NCBI GenBank assembly: GCA_947493195.1
Contig: CANLQG010000003.1
Coordinates: forward strand, 1 to 64,000
Source: an uncultured Sphingomonadaceae bacterium
GTDB lineage: Bacteria > Pseudomonadota > Alphaproteobacteria > Sphingomonadales > Sphingomonadaceae
Length of the DNA: 64,000 bases
Direction: 5' to 3'
Shown here: positions 33,150 to 44,001 of the stretch, one piece after another
Layout: each line of letters starts with the position of its first letter
Numbering within the stretch: the stretch's first letter is position 1
Position numbers and translations under genes: made by a program
The notes under the pieces: model-generated
The model's database searches: none
What the model saw: only the letters and a program-made list of their open reading frames with translations
What the model was told of the DNA's origin: nothing

Positions 33150-35071
33150 TGTTCGACTCCCACGGGGTTGGGAAGCTGATCCTCGTTGGTGCGGATCCGG
33201 CCGCCACATTTCTCGTCGAGGCAGCGTCCGATGGCCTCTTCCAGTTCGGCGATCTGGAACGGCTGGCCGCTGGTCTTGGTCAGGCTTTCCGCGTCGATCA
33301 GGTACTGGTCGCGCAGCAGGGTCTTGAACTGGCCGGTGTTCATTTCCGGCATCAGCACGTGCTTGAAGCCGGAAAGCAGCTCGCCAAGGTTCTGCGGCAG
33401 CGGCCAGATGTGGCGCACGTGGACGTGGGAGACCTTCGCGCCCTTCTCGATCCAGCGGTTCACCGCCTGCTTGATCGGGCCATAGGTACTGCCCCAGCCC
33501 ACGACGACCAGATCACCGGTGCCGTCGCCCCACGACACTTCCTGATCGGGCACGTCGATGCCGGCAATCTTGTCGCGGCGCAGTTCGGTCATGCGCTGGT
33601 GGTTCGCGGGGGAATAGTCGATATTGCCGGTGGTCTCGTGCTTCTCGATCCCGCCTACGCGGTGCATCAGGCCGGGCGTGCCGGGCTTGACCCATGGGCG
33701 GGCACCCTTGGCGTCGCGCTTGTAGGGCAGGAACTCCTCGCCCTCAGGCAGGCCTTCGAGGAAGGTCGCGGGGAACGGCTCGTAGGCGCTGGGATCGGGC
33801 ACTTTCCACGGCTCTGCGGCATTGGCGATATAGCCATCGGTCAGCAGCATGACGGGCGTCATGTACTGCGTGGCAATGCGGCACGCCTCAATAGCGACAT
33901 CGAAAGCATCTGCGGGGCTGCGCGCGGCGATCACCGGCAGAGGCGCATCGCCGTTGCGGCCGTACACTGCCTGGTAGAGATCGCTCTGCTCGGTCTTCGT
34001 CGGCAGGCCTGTGGAGGGGCCGCCACGCTGCGAGTTCACGATCACCAGCGGCAGTTCCACCATGATGCCAAGGCCCATGGCCTCGGTCTTCAGGGCAATG
34101 CCAGGGCCGGATGAACTGGTGACGCCCAGTTGCCCGGCGTAGCTCGCGCCGATGGCGGCGCAGATCGCGGCGATTTCATCTTCCGCCTGGAAGGTGGTGA
34201 CGTCGAATTCCTTGAGCCGCGCAAGGTGGTGCAGGATCGCCGATGCCGGGGTAATCGGGTATCCGCCGAAGAACATCGGCAGCTCCGCCAGTTGTGCCCC
34301 GGCGACGAGGCCCAGTGACACGCTCTCCGCCCCGGTGATGGTGCGGTAGAGACCCGGCTCGACCGGACGTGCCGGCATGTGGACCTGCTTCAGCGGACCG
34401 GAAAGCTCCGCCGTCTCGCCATAGGCATGGCCTGCATCAAGCGCGGCGATGTTGGCATCGGCGATCTCGGGCTTGGATTTGAACTTGTCCTTCAGCCACT
34501 CGTGCAGCGGCTCTCGCGGGCGGTCGAACATCCACAGGGCAAGGCCCAGCGTCCACATGTTCTTGGACCGCAGCGCGTCCTTATTGCCGAGACCGAAGGG
34601 CTTCACCGCCTCGATCGTGCGTTCCGAAATGTCGAAAGCCAGCAGGTCGAACTTGGCGAGGCTGCCATCTTCCAGCGGGTTTGCGTCGTAATGCGCCTTT
34701 TCCAGGTTGCGCTTGGTAAAGGCGCCGCTGTCCGCGATGATCAGGCCGCCCGGCTTCAACGAGGCAAGGTTCACCTTCAGCGCCGCAGGGTTCATCGCCA
34801 CCAGCACGTCGGGCGCGTCACCAGCGGTGTTGATCTGGCGGCTGCCGAAATTGATCTGGAACGCCGAGACGCCGAACAGCGTGCCTTGCGGCGCGCGGAT
34901 TTCGGCGGGGAAATCAGGGAAAGTCGCCAGGTCGTTACCCGCCAGCGCGGTGGACAGGGTGAACTGTCCGCCCGTCAGCTGCATGCCGTCGCCGCTGTCG
35001 CCAGCGAAACGGACAACCATCGAGTCCTGAACCTGAGTGTCGGGCTGTGCTTCAGCCGTCTGTGTAGCCAT
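33146..35071 (-). CDS. korA: 2-oxoacid:ferredoxin oxidoreductase subunit alpha
   Basis: 641 residues. It is a fusion of the gamma domain (about 18-190, RFAGDSGDGMQLTGGQ) and the alpha domain (GGYPITPASAILHHLARL, AEDEIAAICAAIGASYAG, TSSSGPGIALKTEAMGL). This is the two-subunit aerobic type, lacking a delta ferredoxin subunit. ATG 35071 has AGGAAG upstream. GGGGC/GCCCC can form a small hairpin in the leader (35094-35108). It shares a divergent 144-bp intergenic region with rppH. Confidence 0.94.
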   Translation of the reverse strand: MATQTAEAQPDTQVQDSMVVRFAGDSGDGMQLTGGQFTLSTALAGNDLATFPDFPAEIRAPQGTLFGVSAFQINFGSRQINTAGDAPDVLVAMNPAALKVNLASLKPGGLIIADSGAFTKRNLEKAHYDANPLEDGSLAKFDLLAFDISERTIEAVKPFGLGNKDALRSKNMWTLGLALWMFDRPREPLHEWLKDKFKSKPEIADANIAALDAGHAYGETAELSGPLKQVHMPARPVEPGLYRTITGAESVSLGLVAGAQLAELPMFFGGYPITPASAILHHLARLKEFDVTTFQAEDEIAAICAAIGASYAGQLGVTSSSGPGIALKTEAMGLGIMVELPLVIVNSQRGGPSTGLPTKTEQSDLYQAVYGRNGDAPLPVIAARSPADAFDVAIEACRIATQYMTPVMLLTDGYIANAAEPWKVPDPSAYEPFPATFLEGLPEGEEFLPYKRDAKGARPWVKPGTPGLMHRVGGIEKHETTGNIDYSPANHQRMTELRRDKIAGIDVPDQEVSWGDGTGDLVVVGWGSTYGPIKQAVNRWIEKGAKVSHVHVRHIWPLPQNLGELLSGFKHVLMPEMNTGQFKTLLRDQYLIDAESLTKTSGQPFQIAELEEAIGRCLDEKCGGRIRTNEDQLPNPVGVEQ

Positions 35072-35215
35072 TGTATGTTCTTCCTGCCGCGTAGGGGCTC
35101 GTGGCCCCAGCGTATGCGGGCGACCTAGGTTCCTCGCCGCCCCAAGACAATCAAGTTTTTCTGTTTCGGCGGCAATAGCTGGCATTCCCCTCTCCACCAT
35201 CCTAGATCATTCGCC

Positions 35216-35698
35216 ATGACCAGACCGGACAAGCTGCAATACCGCCCGTGCGTGGGCACGATGATGATCAATGCCAGTGGTGAGGCGTTTGTCGGCAAGC
35301 GGATCGACAACAAGGAAGGTGACTGGTGGCAGATGCCGCAGGGCGGTGTGGACGAGGGCGAGGACCTGGACGAAGCCATGTTCCGCGAGCTGGGTGAGGA
35401 AACGGGCGTGACCACCCGCCACCTGGAGATCGTCCACCGGTTGGAGGAAGAGCTCTATTACGACCTGCCTCCAGAACTGCACGGCAAACTGTGGGGCGGG
35501 AAGTACAAGGGCCAGCGCCAGGCCTGGTACCTGGTGCGCTTCACCGGCACGGACAGCGACATCAACCTGGACGCTTTCAAGCACCCCGAGTTCTGCGAAT
35601 GGAAATGGGTCGATCCCGACTTGCTGCCGGAACTGATCGTGCCCTTCAAGCGCGGGGTTTACGAGACCGTGGTGAACGGCTTCAAGCCGCACCTGTAG
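35216..35698 (+). CDS. rppH: RNA pyrophosphohydrolase
   Basis: 160 residues. The Nudix box GGVDEGEDLDEAMFRELGEE (about residues 43-62) is complete, and YRPCVGTMMINASGEAFVGKR and WWQMPQGGVD are RppH-specific. It removes pyrophosphate from 5' triphosphate RNA ends to trigger decay. Divergent from korA. Confidence 0.95.
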   Translation: MTRPDKLQYRPCVGTMMINASGEAFVGKRIDNKEGDWWQMPQGGVDEGEDLDEAMFRELGEETGVTTRHLEIVHRLEEELYYDLPPELHGKLWGGKYKGQRQAWYLVRFTGTDSDINLDAFKHPEFCEWKWVDPDLLPELIVPFKRGVYETVVNGFKPHL

Positions 35699-35710
35699 GC
35701 ACGACGATAC

Positions 35711-36208
35711 TCAGTTCTGCGCGACGTCCTCGTCGACGGCGATGGCTTCGGCAGTCATCACCGGCGGGCCACGGTCGATGGCGGCAGCGAGTTGCACGGT
35801 CTCCACACAGGTCTCGCCGCACAGGGTTTCCAGGCGTGACAGGTTCTCGCGCGCGGCGCTGAGCGCGCCCTTTTCCACCAGGGCTTCACCCTCGCCGGTG
35901 ATAGCGGCCAGGTTCTCCGGATCGCGCTCCTGCGCCTCGCGGTAGAAGTGGATCGCCTTGCCCTGCAACCCCTCGACACGCGCGGCACCGGCCAGCGCCA
36001 GGTAGACATCGGTATAGCCCGGATCGACCGCCAGCGCCGCCTCGAACGCGTCGATGGCGGTTTGCGTCTCGCCCAGTTCCAGCGCCGTCTGGCCCTGTGC
36101 CACCAGCGCCTCTGCCCGTGGATCGGCCTGGTAGTCTCCGGCTTGTCCGATGCTGGCCTGCAAGGCAAGCACGAGAGACAGGGCGGCGGCTACGGGTGCG
36201 AAACGCAT
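35711..36208 (-). CDS. periplasmic TPR-repeat protein
   Basis: 165 residues. MRFAPVAAALSLVLALQASIGQAGD is a Sec signal peptide. Two to three tetratricopeptide units follow (about 35-115: LVAQGQTALELGETQTAIDAF, VYLALAGAARVEGLQGKAIHFY). Cys residues in CGETC may form a disulfide. ATG 36208 is chosen because AAGGAG precedes it; an upstream Met is not preceded by a site. Function unknown; likely a protein-interaction module. Confidence 0.78.
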   Translation of the reverse strand: MRFAPVAAALSLVLALQASIGQAGDYQADPRAEALVAQGQTALELGETQTAIDAFEAALAVDPGYTDVYLALAGAARVEGLQGKAIHFYREAQERDPENLAAITGEGEALVEKGALSAARENLSRLETLCGETCVETVQLAAAIDRGPPVMTAEAIAVDEDVAQN

Positions 36209-36271
36209 GGCGTACTCCTTGAGCATGGACGGGTAAGAATGTGTTTCTGCATCCATGGCCCGACGTTGTTA

Positions 36272-37450
36272 TCACGCCTTAGTTATACGTGCGATGAAAA
36301 ATCCGTCGGTCCCGTCGCGCGCCGGGGAGAGGCGCGTTCCGGCGCCGCGCGGCTTTCCCAGCGGCAGGTCGGGCAGGTCTGCCCGCCACCCGGGATTGGC
36401 CTTCAGGAAAGCATCGACCTGCCCTGCCCCTTCTTCGTCCAGCAGCGAACAGGTGACATAGGTCAGGCTGCCGCCCGGCTTCAGCAGCTGCGCGGCAACT
36501 TCCAGCAACCGCGCCTGCAAGGCGGTAAGGCGCCCCAACTCGGCTTCGGACAGACGCCAGCGCGCCTCCGGGTTGCGCCGCCAGGTGCCGGTGCCCGAGC
36601 ATGGGGCATCCACCAGCACGCGGTCCGCCTCGCCCAGCCATTCCTGCAGGGCATCCAGCTCCTTGCCGGGATCGAGCAACACCTCGCGGGCGATCTGTAC
36701 ACCGGCGCGTTCGGCGCGCGGCGCCAGTTGCGACAGGCGTCGGCGGTCCGTATCGGCGGCGATCAGCGTGCCCTCGTTGCCCATCGCCGCGGCGAGTGCC
36801 AGGGTCTTGCCCCCAGCCCCGGCACACAGGTCTATCACCGTTTCCCCCGGCTGTGCGCCCACGACAGAGCACGCCAGCTGGCTGCCCAGATCCTGCACCT
36901 CGATCACTCCGGTGTCGTAGGCTTCCCAGGCATTCACCTGCGTTCCGGAAGGGAACCGGAGGGCATCGGGCAAGGCAAGTTTTTCGCCTTCTTCCGGCAG
37001 CTCAGGCACGTCGCCCCTAACCTTCAGCCGGTTGATCCGCATGTCGAGTGGCGCGCGTGACAGCAACGCCTCAGCCTCGTCCTGCCCGACGCCCGAGGCG
37101 ATCAGGCGATTCTCCAGCCATTCGGGAGCAATGCCGCCCTCGGCCGGTTTCTCGTTCCTGCCGATCGCAGGAGGGCCGTAGCCTTCGCCGGTAAACAGGG
37201 CGCGCAGTGCGGGCTGCTCTTCCACCAGTCCCAGTATCGCGCGGCGACCTGTTGCGGGCATCGGGCCGCAGGCGCGGATCGCGTCATACACATGCTCGCG
37301 GATGGCGCGTTTGTCCTTCGATCCGGCGAAACGGTGCCCCCTGAACCAGTCGGCCACCAGCCGGTCTGCCGGAGGGCCGTTGTCGCGCGCTGCGGCGATC
37401 ACCTGGTCGAGGATCTCGATCGCTGCCTGAATTCGGGCCGAAGGGGTCAT
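36272..37450 (-). CDS. rsmB: RsmB/NOP-family 16S rRNA m5C methyltransferase
   Basis: 392 residues. A NusB-like N-terminal part (1-130) is followed by a class I SAM domain with VIDLCAGAGGKTLALAAAM, VDAPCSGTGTWRRNP and YVTCSLLDEE; the two cysteines are the release and catalytic residues of m5C methyltransferases. It probably modifies C967 of 16S rRNA by homology. ATG 37450 is preferred over an in-frame start 13 codons upstream because AGGATGG lies before it. Confidence 0.88.
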   Translation of the reverse strand: MTPSARIQAAIEILDQVIAAARDNGPPADRLVADWFRGHRFAGSKDKRAIREHVYDAIRACGPMPATGRRAILGLVEEQPALRALFTGEGYGPPAIGRNEKPAEGGIAPEWLENRLIASGVGQDEAEALLSRAPLDMRINRLKVRGDVPELPEEGEKLALPDALRFPSGTQVNAWEAYDTGVIEVQDLGSQLACSVVGAQPGETVIDLCAGAGGKTLALAAAMGNEGTLIAADTDRRRLSQLAPRAERAGVQIAREVLLDPGKELDALQEWLGEADRVLVDAPCSGTGTWRRNPEARWRLSEAELGRLTALQARLLEVAAQLLKPGGSLTYVTCSLLDEEGAGQVDAFLKANPGWRADLPDLPLGKPRGAGTRLSPARDGTDGFFIARITKA

Positions 37451-37657
37451 TGGCTTACCATCCTGGAACGCATACCGCCCCCTTTCCAAAAACGTGAATC
37501 AGCGTGTTTTCCCTTGCAAGACAAGCGCTTGCGAGAGAATTGCGTGTTGGACTTGTGACCTTCCGCAAAACGGCGCGGTAGGGGTGAGAACGTGTGTCAT
37601 GCCGGGCAAGCTAGGCCCAACGGCAACGGTAGGAAACCTACCTGCCCGCCTGACACT

Positions 37658-40004
<2,347 letters not shown>

Positions 40005-40099
40005 TGAAGTCTCCATGTAATTCGTTTTCGCGCTAGGGTCGTAGCCATGTGGCAGCTATGGTCCAGCCATAATTGAGAATTTCGGGGAGCAACCGCAGG

Positions 40100-40960
40100 A
40101 TGAGACTCAATCCCTTCGACACCGGCAAGATCAAGGTCGGCACCACTGGCGGCCGCGGAGGCATGGGCAAGGCCGGGGGGCTTGGTTGCGGCACGATCAT
40201 CATCGCCGCGCTGGGCTATTTCGTGTTCGGGCTGGACCCGATGCAGACCGCCGGGACGGTGGAAGGCATGCAGCAGGGCCAGCAGCAGGAAGCCGCGCCG
40301 CAGGGCGAGGACGAAGCCGCGATCTGCAACTCCAACCCATACGCGCAGGAAAGCTGCGCCGCCCTAACCTCGCTCAACGAGACATGGCAGCAACGCTTTG
40401 TCGAAGCCGGGTTCGCCGACGAATTCCGCCAGCCGACCCTGCGCTTTGCCACGGCGCAGCAGTTCAGTACCGGCTGCGGCACCGGCTCTGTCGGGATGGG
40501 GCCGTTCTACTGTCCGGCGGACGAGACCATGTATATCGATGTTGCTTTCTACGACCAGCTGGCGCAGATGGCTGGCGAAGGGGGTGACTTCGCGCGGCTC
40601 TATGTCGTGGCGCACGAATATGCCCACCACGTGCAGACCATCACCGGTGTCTCCGACCAGATCCGCAGCCTCCAGTCGCAGAACCCGCGCGCGCAGAACC
40701 AGTTGCAGGTGCGCATGGAACTGCACGCCGATTGCTATGCGGGCGTCTGGGCGGGCCGGAACCGCAACCTGATCGAGCGCGGCGATTTCGAGGAAGGCAT
40801 GAACGCCGCGGCTGCCATTGGCGACGACACGCTGACGGGCGGGCGCGTCTCAAGCGAAAACTTCACCCACGGCACCAGCCGCCAGCGCATGGAAGCCCTG
40901 CGCCTCGGCATGGAAAGCGCCGACGACAACCGCTGCGATGCAGCTTATCTACAGGCGTAA
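40100..40960 (+). CDS. neutral zinc metallopeptidase (YpfJ-like)
   Basis: 286 residues. It has a Gly-rich N-terminus, one membrane segment (about 28-47), a Gln-rich linker, and a metallopeptidase domain with VVAHEYAHHVQTITG (HExxH) and the downstream glutamate region RMELHADCYAG. Six cysteines suggest disulfides outside the cytoplasm. It matches the DUF YpfJ/neutral zinc metallopeptidase family of unclear substrate. It is followed after 6 bp by a secreted-protein gene. Confidence 0.85.
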   Translation: MRLNPFDTGKIKVGTTGGRGGMGKAGGLGCGTIIIAALGYFVFGLDPMQTAGTVEGMQQGQQQEAAPQGEDEAAICNSNPYAQESCAALTSLNETWQQRFVEAGFADEFRQPTLRFATAQQFSTGCGTGSVGMGPFYCPADETMYIDVAFYDQLAQMAGEGGDFARLYVVAHEYAHHVQTITGVSDQIRSLQSQNPRAQNQLQVRMELHADCYAGVWAGRNRNLIERGDFEEGMNAAAAIGDDTLTGGRVSSENFTHGTSRQRMEALRLGMESADDNRCDAAYLQA

Positions 40961-40966
40961 CAACAT

Positions 40967-41575
40967 ATGAAAACGGTCGCACGATTCCTCGCCCTGCCCC
41001 TCCTCGCTCTGGCCACGCCTGTCATGGCGCAGGACGACGTGACAGACCGTAGCCCGGACGCGATGGATGTCGCCATGACGCCGCTGTCGGACCTCAACCT
41101 GACGCGCGACCCCATCCCGCCGATCCTGCTGTGGTCGCGGGAGAATCCTTACGCCAACGAAGGGCTGGATGACTGCGACAACATCCGCACCGGCGTTGCC
41201 GACCTTGATGCGGTGCTGGGCGACGATGCGGATACGGAAACCGAGGAAGAACGCCGCCTGACCGTGACCGGGGTGGCGCAGCGGGCCGTGGGCATGTTCA
41301 TCCCCTTTCGCGGCATCATTCGCGAAATTTCGGGGGCCAACGCGCACGAATACCAGTTCCGCCAGGCAATTGCCGCCGGGCTGATGCGTCGCGCCTACTT
41401 GAAGGGATTGGGCGAAGCGCGGGGCTGCCCCTATCCGGCGCGCCCGATGCCGCCCGAAATGCTGGCCGCGATGCAGGCTGACGCTGCCCGGGCGGAGGAG
41501 CCCGATTTCACGATCACGGTCGGCGAAGACGGGACGCAATATGTCTCGCGCCCCGTCGTTCAGCCGGTCGACTAA
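40967..41575 (+). CDS. secreted protein of unknown function
   Basis: 202 residues. MKTVARFLALPLLALATPVMAQ is a Sec signal peptide with AMAQ-type cleavage. The mature part has no domain I recognise; it is acidic in the middle (LGDDADTETEEE) and contains two cysteines (DDCDNIR and ARGCPYP) that could pair. It starts 6 bp after the metallopeptidase stop, so it is probably cotranscribed and may be its partner or substrate. It converges on the blaR-type gene. Confidence 0.7.
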   Translation: MKTVARFLALPLLALATPVMAQDDVTDRSPDAMDVAMTPLSDLNLTRDPIPPILLWSRENPYANEGLDDCDNIRTGVADLDAVLGDDADTETEEERRLTVTGVAQRAVGMFIPFRGIIREISGANAHEYQFRQAIAAGLMRRAYLKGLGEARGCPYPARPMPPEMLAAMQADAARAEEPDFTITVGEDGTQYVSRPVVQPVD

Positions 41576-41587
41576 GGCTCGCGGGGA

Positions 41588-43396
41588 TCAGGCGCTGGTC
41601 AGCCGCACGGTGTCCAGCCGATCCTCGTCGCATTCCTCGTCGGAAGTGTAGGAGATCGCCGCCGGAGCCACGCGCACCTGCACGGGCGAGACCATCCGCC
41701 CCTGCCAGCGCAGAGCCGTGGCAGATGCGGCGCCGCTGTGGCTTACCTCGATGCGCAGATCGCGCAGCTCGCGCTCGATTTCCTCGATAGCCTCGCGCAT
41801 TCCGCGCTCGGCTTCGGCGCGGTCGGCGGCGGGAATATCCGGATTGCTGCGGATGGCGCTGAGGCCTGCGCGAATGCCTATGATGGCAGCTTCCAGCCCG
41901 GCTTTGGCACTGCTGCTGGCCAGGCGTTCGTAACTGCTGGTATCGCACACGATCGTCGCTTTCCGACCGTCGGCAAGCTCGCGCTCGATCACGCGGCGGC
42001 CCTCTGCCCCTTCGCAGTCGAAACTCTCGCGAAACTCAAGCGCCATCGCGCGGGCGTGTTCGCTGCGTTCGCGGGCCTGTTCCGCCCGGTTCCGCGCATG
42101 GCGGGCGCGGTCCTGGCTGCGTTCGACGAGCGCCTCGATCTCCTCGCCGCGCGCTTCCAGTTCGCGCTCCAGCGCTTCCATCTGCGCTTCGAACTCGGCC
42201 TCGGATGCGGGATCGCCGCTGCGGGTGATGCGATGGCGGATCACGCGGCGTTCGCCGGTATCCTCGTCGATATGGACGATCACGTGTTCGCCGGAATCCA
42301 TTTCCTCCGCAGACGGCGCTTCGGGCGCATCGGGAGCCAACGGCGGCAGCGGCGGCTGCGGGGGAAGCGGTGCTTCCGGCGACAGCGGCGCCTCTGGCGG
42401 TGCGGGCGGCTGCGGCATTTCGCTGGCGGCGTAGCTGATCGATGCCGTCAGCGGCAGGACCAGCGCGGTGGTGGTGATGGCGGCAATGCCAAGGCGGCGA
42501 CGGCCGGACGATACTTCGGACATGGTGAGGCTCCTCAAACGGTGGATGATCGATTTCTCGCCAAGCACCGGACAAGCCATGGGAGCAGCCAGGGCTAGGT
42601 GATGGTCGCCGGTCGCAAAACCGGCAATCACCTGGGCATAGGCCGCCCGTTCAGACCGCGCACGGCCAGCGACAACGCGCGCATCGCACGCTGCCTCCTG
42701 ATCCCTGCGCATCGCTCGCCAGCCCCACCAGGCGAGCGGATTGAACCAGTGCAAGGCCAACAGCGGCTGCGCCGCGATGTTGGCAACGAGATCGTAGCCG
42801 CGATGGTGCGCAAGCTCGTGCGCAATGGCCATGTCGCGGGCCTGTATGTCGTAATGCGCCATGAAGGCGGGCGGCAGGGCCACCACCTTGTCGGCAATAC
42901 CGAACGCGACCGGGCTGGAAACCGCAGGCGTTTCCACCAGCCGCACCTTACCCGCATCGCCCACGGGGCGCGCCTGGGCCAGCAGTTCGCGGCGCATCAG
43001 AACGTATTCGCGCACGCGCCAGCCGATGAAGACCAGCGCTCCTCCGATCCACAACGGCAGCAGCAGGTCGGCAACGGCCATGCCCGCCATCGGTGCAGCG
43101 GCGGCGGCCTGGGTAGCGGTGGCAGCTTGCGCCGGATCGGAAATGATCACCATCATGGGCTGCGAGGCAACCTCCGCTACGGTCTCCGGGTCGGCAGGAG
43201 CCATCCAAGCGGGCAGGACGATCGGCGGCATGATGAAGCGCAGGAAGGGCAGCGCCCACAGGGCATAGGCCACCTGCGGACCGCACCAGCGCGAGACCGG
43301 GCGGCGCAGCAGCAGCACCAGCGCGATCAGCAGGCTGGTGTAGATGAAGGTGTCGACCATCCAGTCGGCCCAGCCCATTTCGAGAAGATCGGTCAT
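41588..43396 (-). CDS. M56-family BlaR1-like membrane metallopeptidase
   Basis: 602 residues. The N-terminal half has four membrane segments (about 15-30, 43-62, 105-127, 290-315) and the zinc site H193-ELAH197. The C-terminal part has no penicillin-binding domain; it has a Pro-rich linker (about 320-355), a strongly charged helical stretch rich in Glu/Arg (about 390-460), and a final domain. BlaR1 proteins sense a signal and cleave the BlaI repressor. The ATG overlaps the BlaI-type gene by four bases. The signal detected here is likely not a beta-lactam in the classical way. Confidence 0.88.
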   Translation of the reverse strand: MTDLLEMGWADWMVDTFIYTSLLIALVLLLRRPVSRWCGPQVAYALWALPFLRFIMPPIVLPAWMAPADPETVAEVASQPMMVIISDPAQAATATQAAAAAPMAGMAVADLLLPLWIGGALVFIGWRVREYVLMRRELLAQARPVGDAGKVRLVETPAVSSPVAFGIADKVVALPPAFMAHYDIQARDMAIAHELAHHRGYDLVANIAAQPLLALHWFNPLAWWGWRAMRRDQEAACDARVVAGRARSERAAYAQVIAGFATGDHHLALAAPMACPVLGEKSIIHRLRSLTMSEVSSGRRRLGIAAITTTALVLPLTASISYAASEMPQPPAPPEAPLSPEAPLPPQPPLPPLAPDAPEAPSAEEMDSGEHVIVHIDEDTGERRVIRHRITRSGDPASEAEFEAQMEALERELEARGEEIEALVERSQDRARHARNRAEQARERSEHARAMALEFRESFDCEGAEGRRVIERELADGRKATIVCDTSSYERLASSSAKAGLEAAIIGIRAGLSAIRSNPDIPAADRAEAERGMREAIEEIERELRDLRIEVSHSGAASATALRWQGRMVSPVQVRVAPAAISYTSDEECDEDRLDTVRLTSA

Positions 43397-43797
43397 TTCT
43401 TCATCTCCTGCAGGAGCCGTTCGATCTCGGCAATGTCATCCGGGCTCAGCGCCTCCTCCTGCGCCAGGTGCGCCAGCAAGGGTGCGGCACGCCCGCCGAA
43501 CAGGCGGTCGACCAACCGCCGCGATTCGCCGCCGACGTAGGCGGAACGGGCTATCAGCGGCGTATAGAGGAAACGGCGACCGTCCGGCTGGGTTGCCAGC
43601 GCGCCTTTCTGGACAAGGCGGGACAGCAGCGTCTTGACCGTCGGCATCGACCATCCGCGATCCTTGCACACGGTCTCGCACACTTCGGCGGCGGTCTGGG
43701 GGCTGCGTTTCCACAGGGCTTCCATCACCGCGTGTTCGGCATCGCTGATGCGCTCGCCGCCGGCGTCACCCTGCTGGTCTTCGGTTCTGGTCGTCAT
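43393..43797 (-). CDS. BlaI/MecI/CopY-family transcriptional repressor
   Basis: 134 residues. It is a winged-helix protein: ISDAEHAVMEALWKRSPQTAAEV and DRGWSMPTVKTLLSRLVQKG form the DNA-binding part, followed by a helical dimerisation tail. ATG 43797 is preceded by GGGGAGGA. Repressors of this family are inactivated by cleavage through the BlaR1-like protein encoded next. Two palindromic sites lie 33-66 bp upstream of the start, as expected for autoregulation. Confidence 0.93.
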   Translation of the reverse strand: MTTRTEDQQGDAGGERISDAEHAVMEALWKRSPQTAAEVCETVCKDRGWSMPTVKTLLSRLVQKGALATQPDGRRFLYTPLIARSAYVGGESRRLVDRLFGGRAAPLLAHLAQEEALSPDDIAEIERLLQEMKK

Positions 43798-43829
43798 GCT
43801 CGTCCTCCCCGAACGATTCAGGCGATCGA

Positions 43830-43841
43830 CTACGTCTGTAG
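43830..43841. promoter_or_regulatory. weaker BlaI/cop-box-like half of a double operator
   Basis: CTACGTCTGTAG has palindromic outer arms (CTAC/GTAG) and resembles TACAnnTGTA with one change (TACGTCTGTA). Its centre is 21 bp, two helical turns, from the stronger site at 43850-43863, so two repressor dimers would bind the same DNA face. Confidence 0.5.
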
Positions 43842-43849
43842 CCATTACG

Positions 43850-43863
43850 ATTACACCTGTAAT
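43850..43863. promoter_or_regulatory. BlaI/cop-box operator upstream of blaI-type gene
   Basis: ATTACACCTGTAAT is a 14-bp palindrome with a 2-bp centre containing TACAnnTGTA, the consensus recognised by BlaI/CopY repressors. It lies in the divergent region between the blaI-type gene and the hydroxy-acid dehydrogenase, so it could also control the latter. Confidence 0.7.
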
Positions 43864-44001
43864 CTGAATAGCCTGTGAATGCAAGGTGTAGCTCCGCAGT
43901 TCCCCGCCGCCGGCCCGGCCATGTCCTATTGCCTGCCTCTACCGCCCATGGCAGGGCTGGCTGCTGGCCGGGGCCACACTCGCGGGTATGGGGAAGACTT
44001 C

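Noticed and set aside
35094..35108. Riboswitch or regulatory hairpin in the korA leader
   Set aside because: Only a 5-bp GGGGC/GCCCC stem is visible; too small to claim.
37628..37642. Terminator downstream of guaB
   Set aside because: GGTAGG-AAA-CCTACC has a very short stem and loop and no T-run on the relevant strand.
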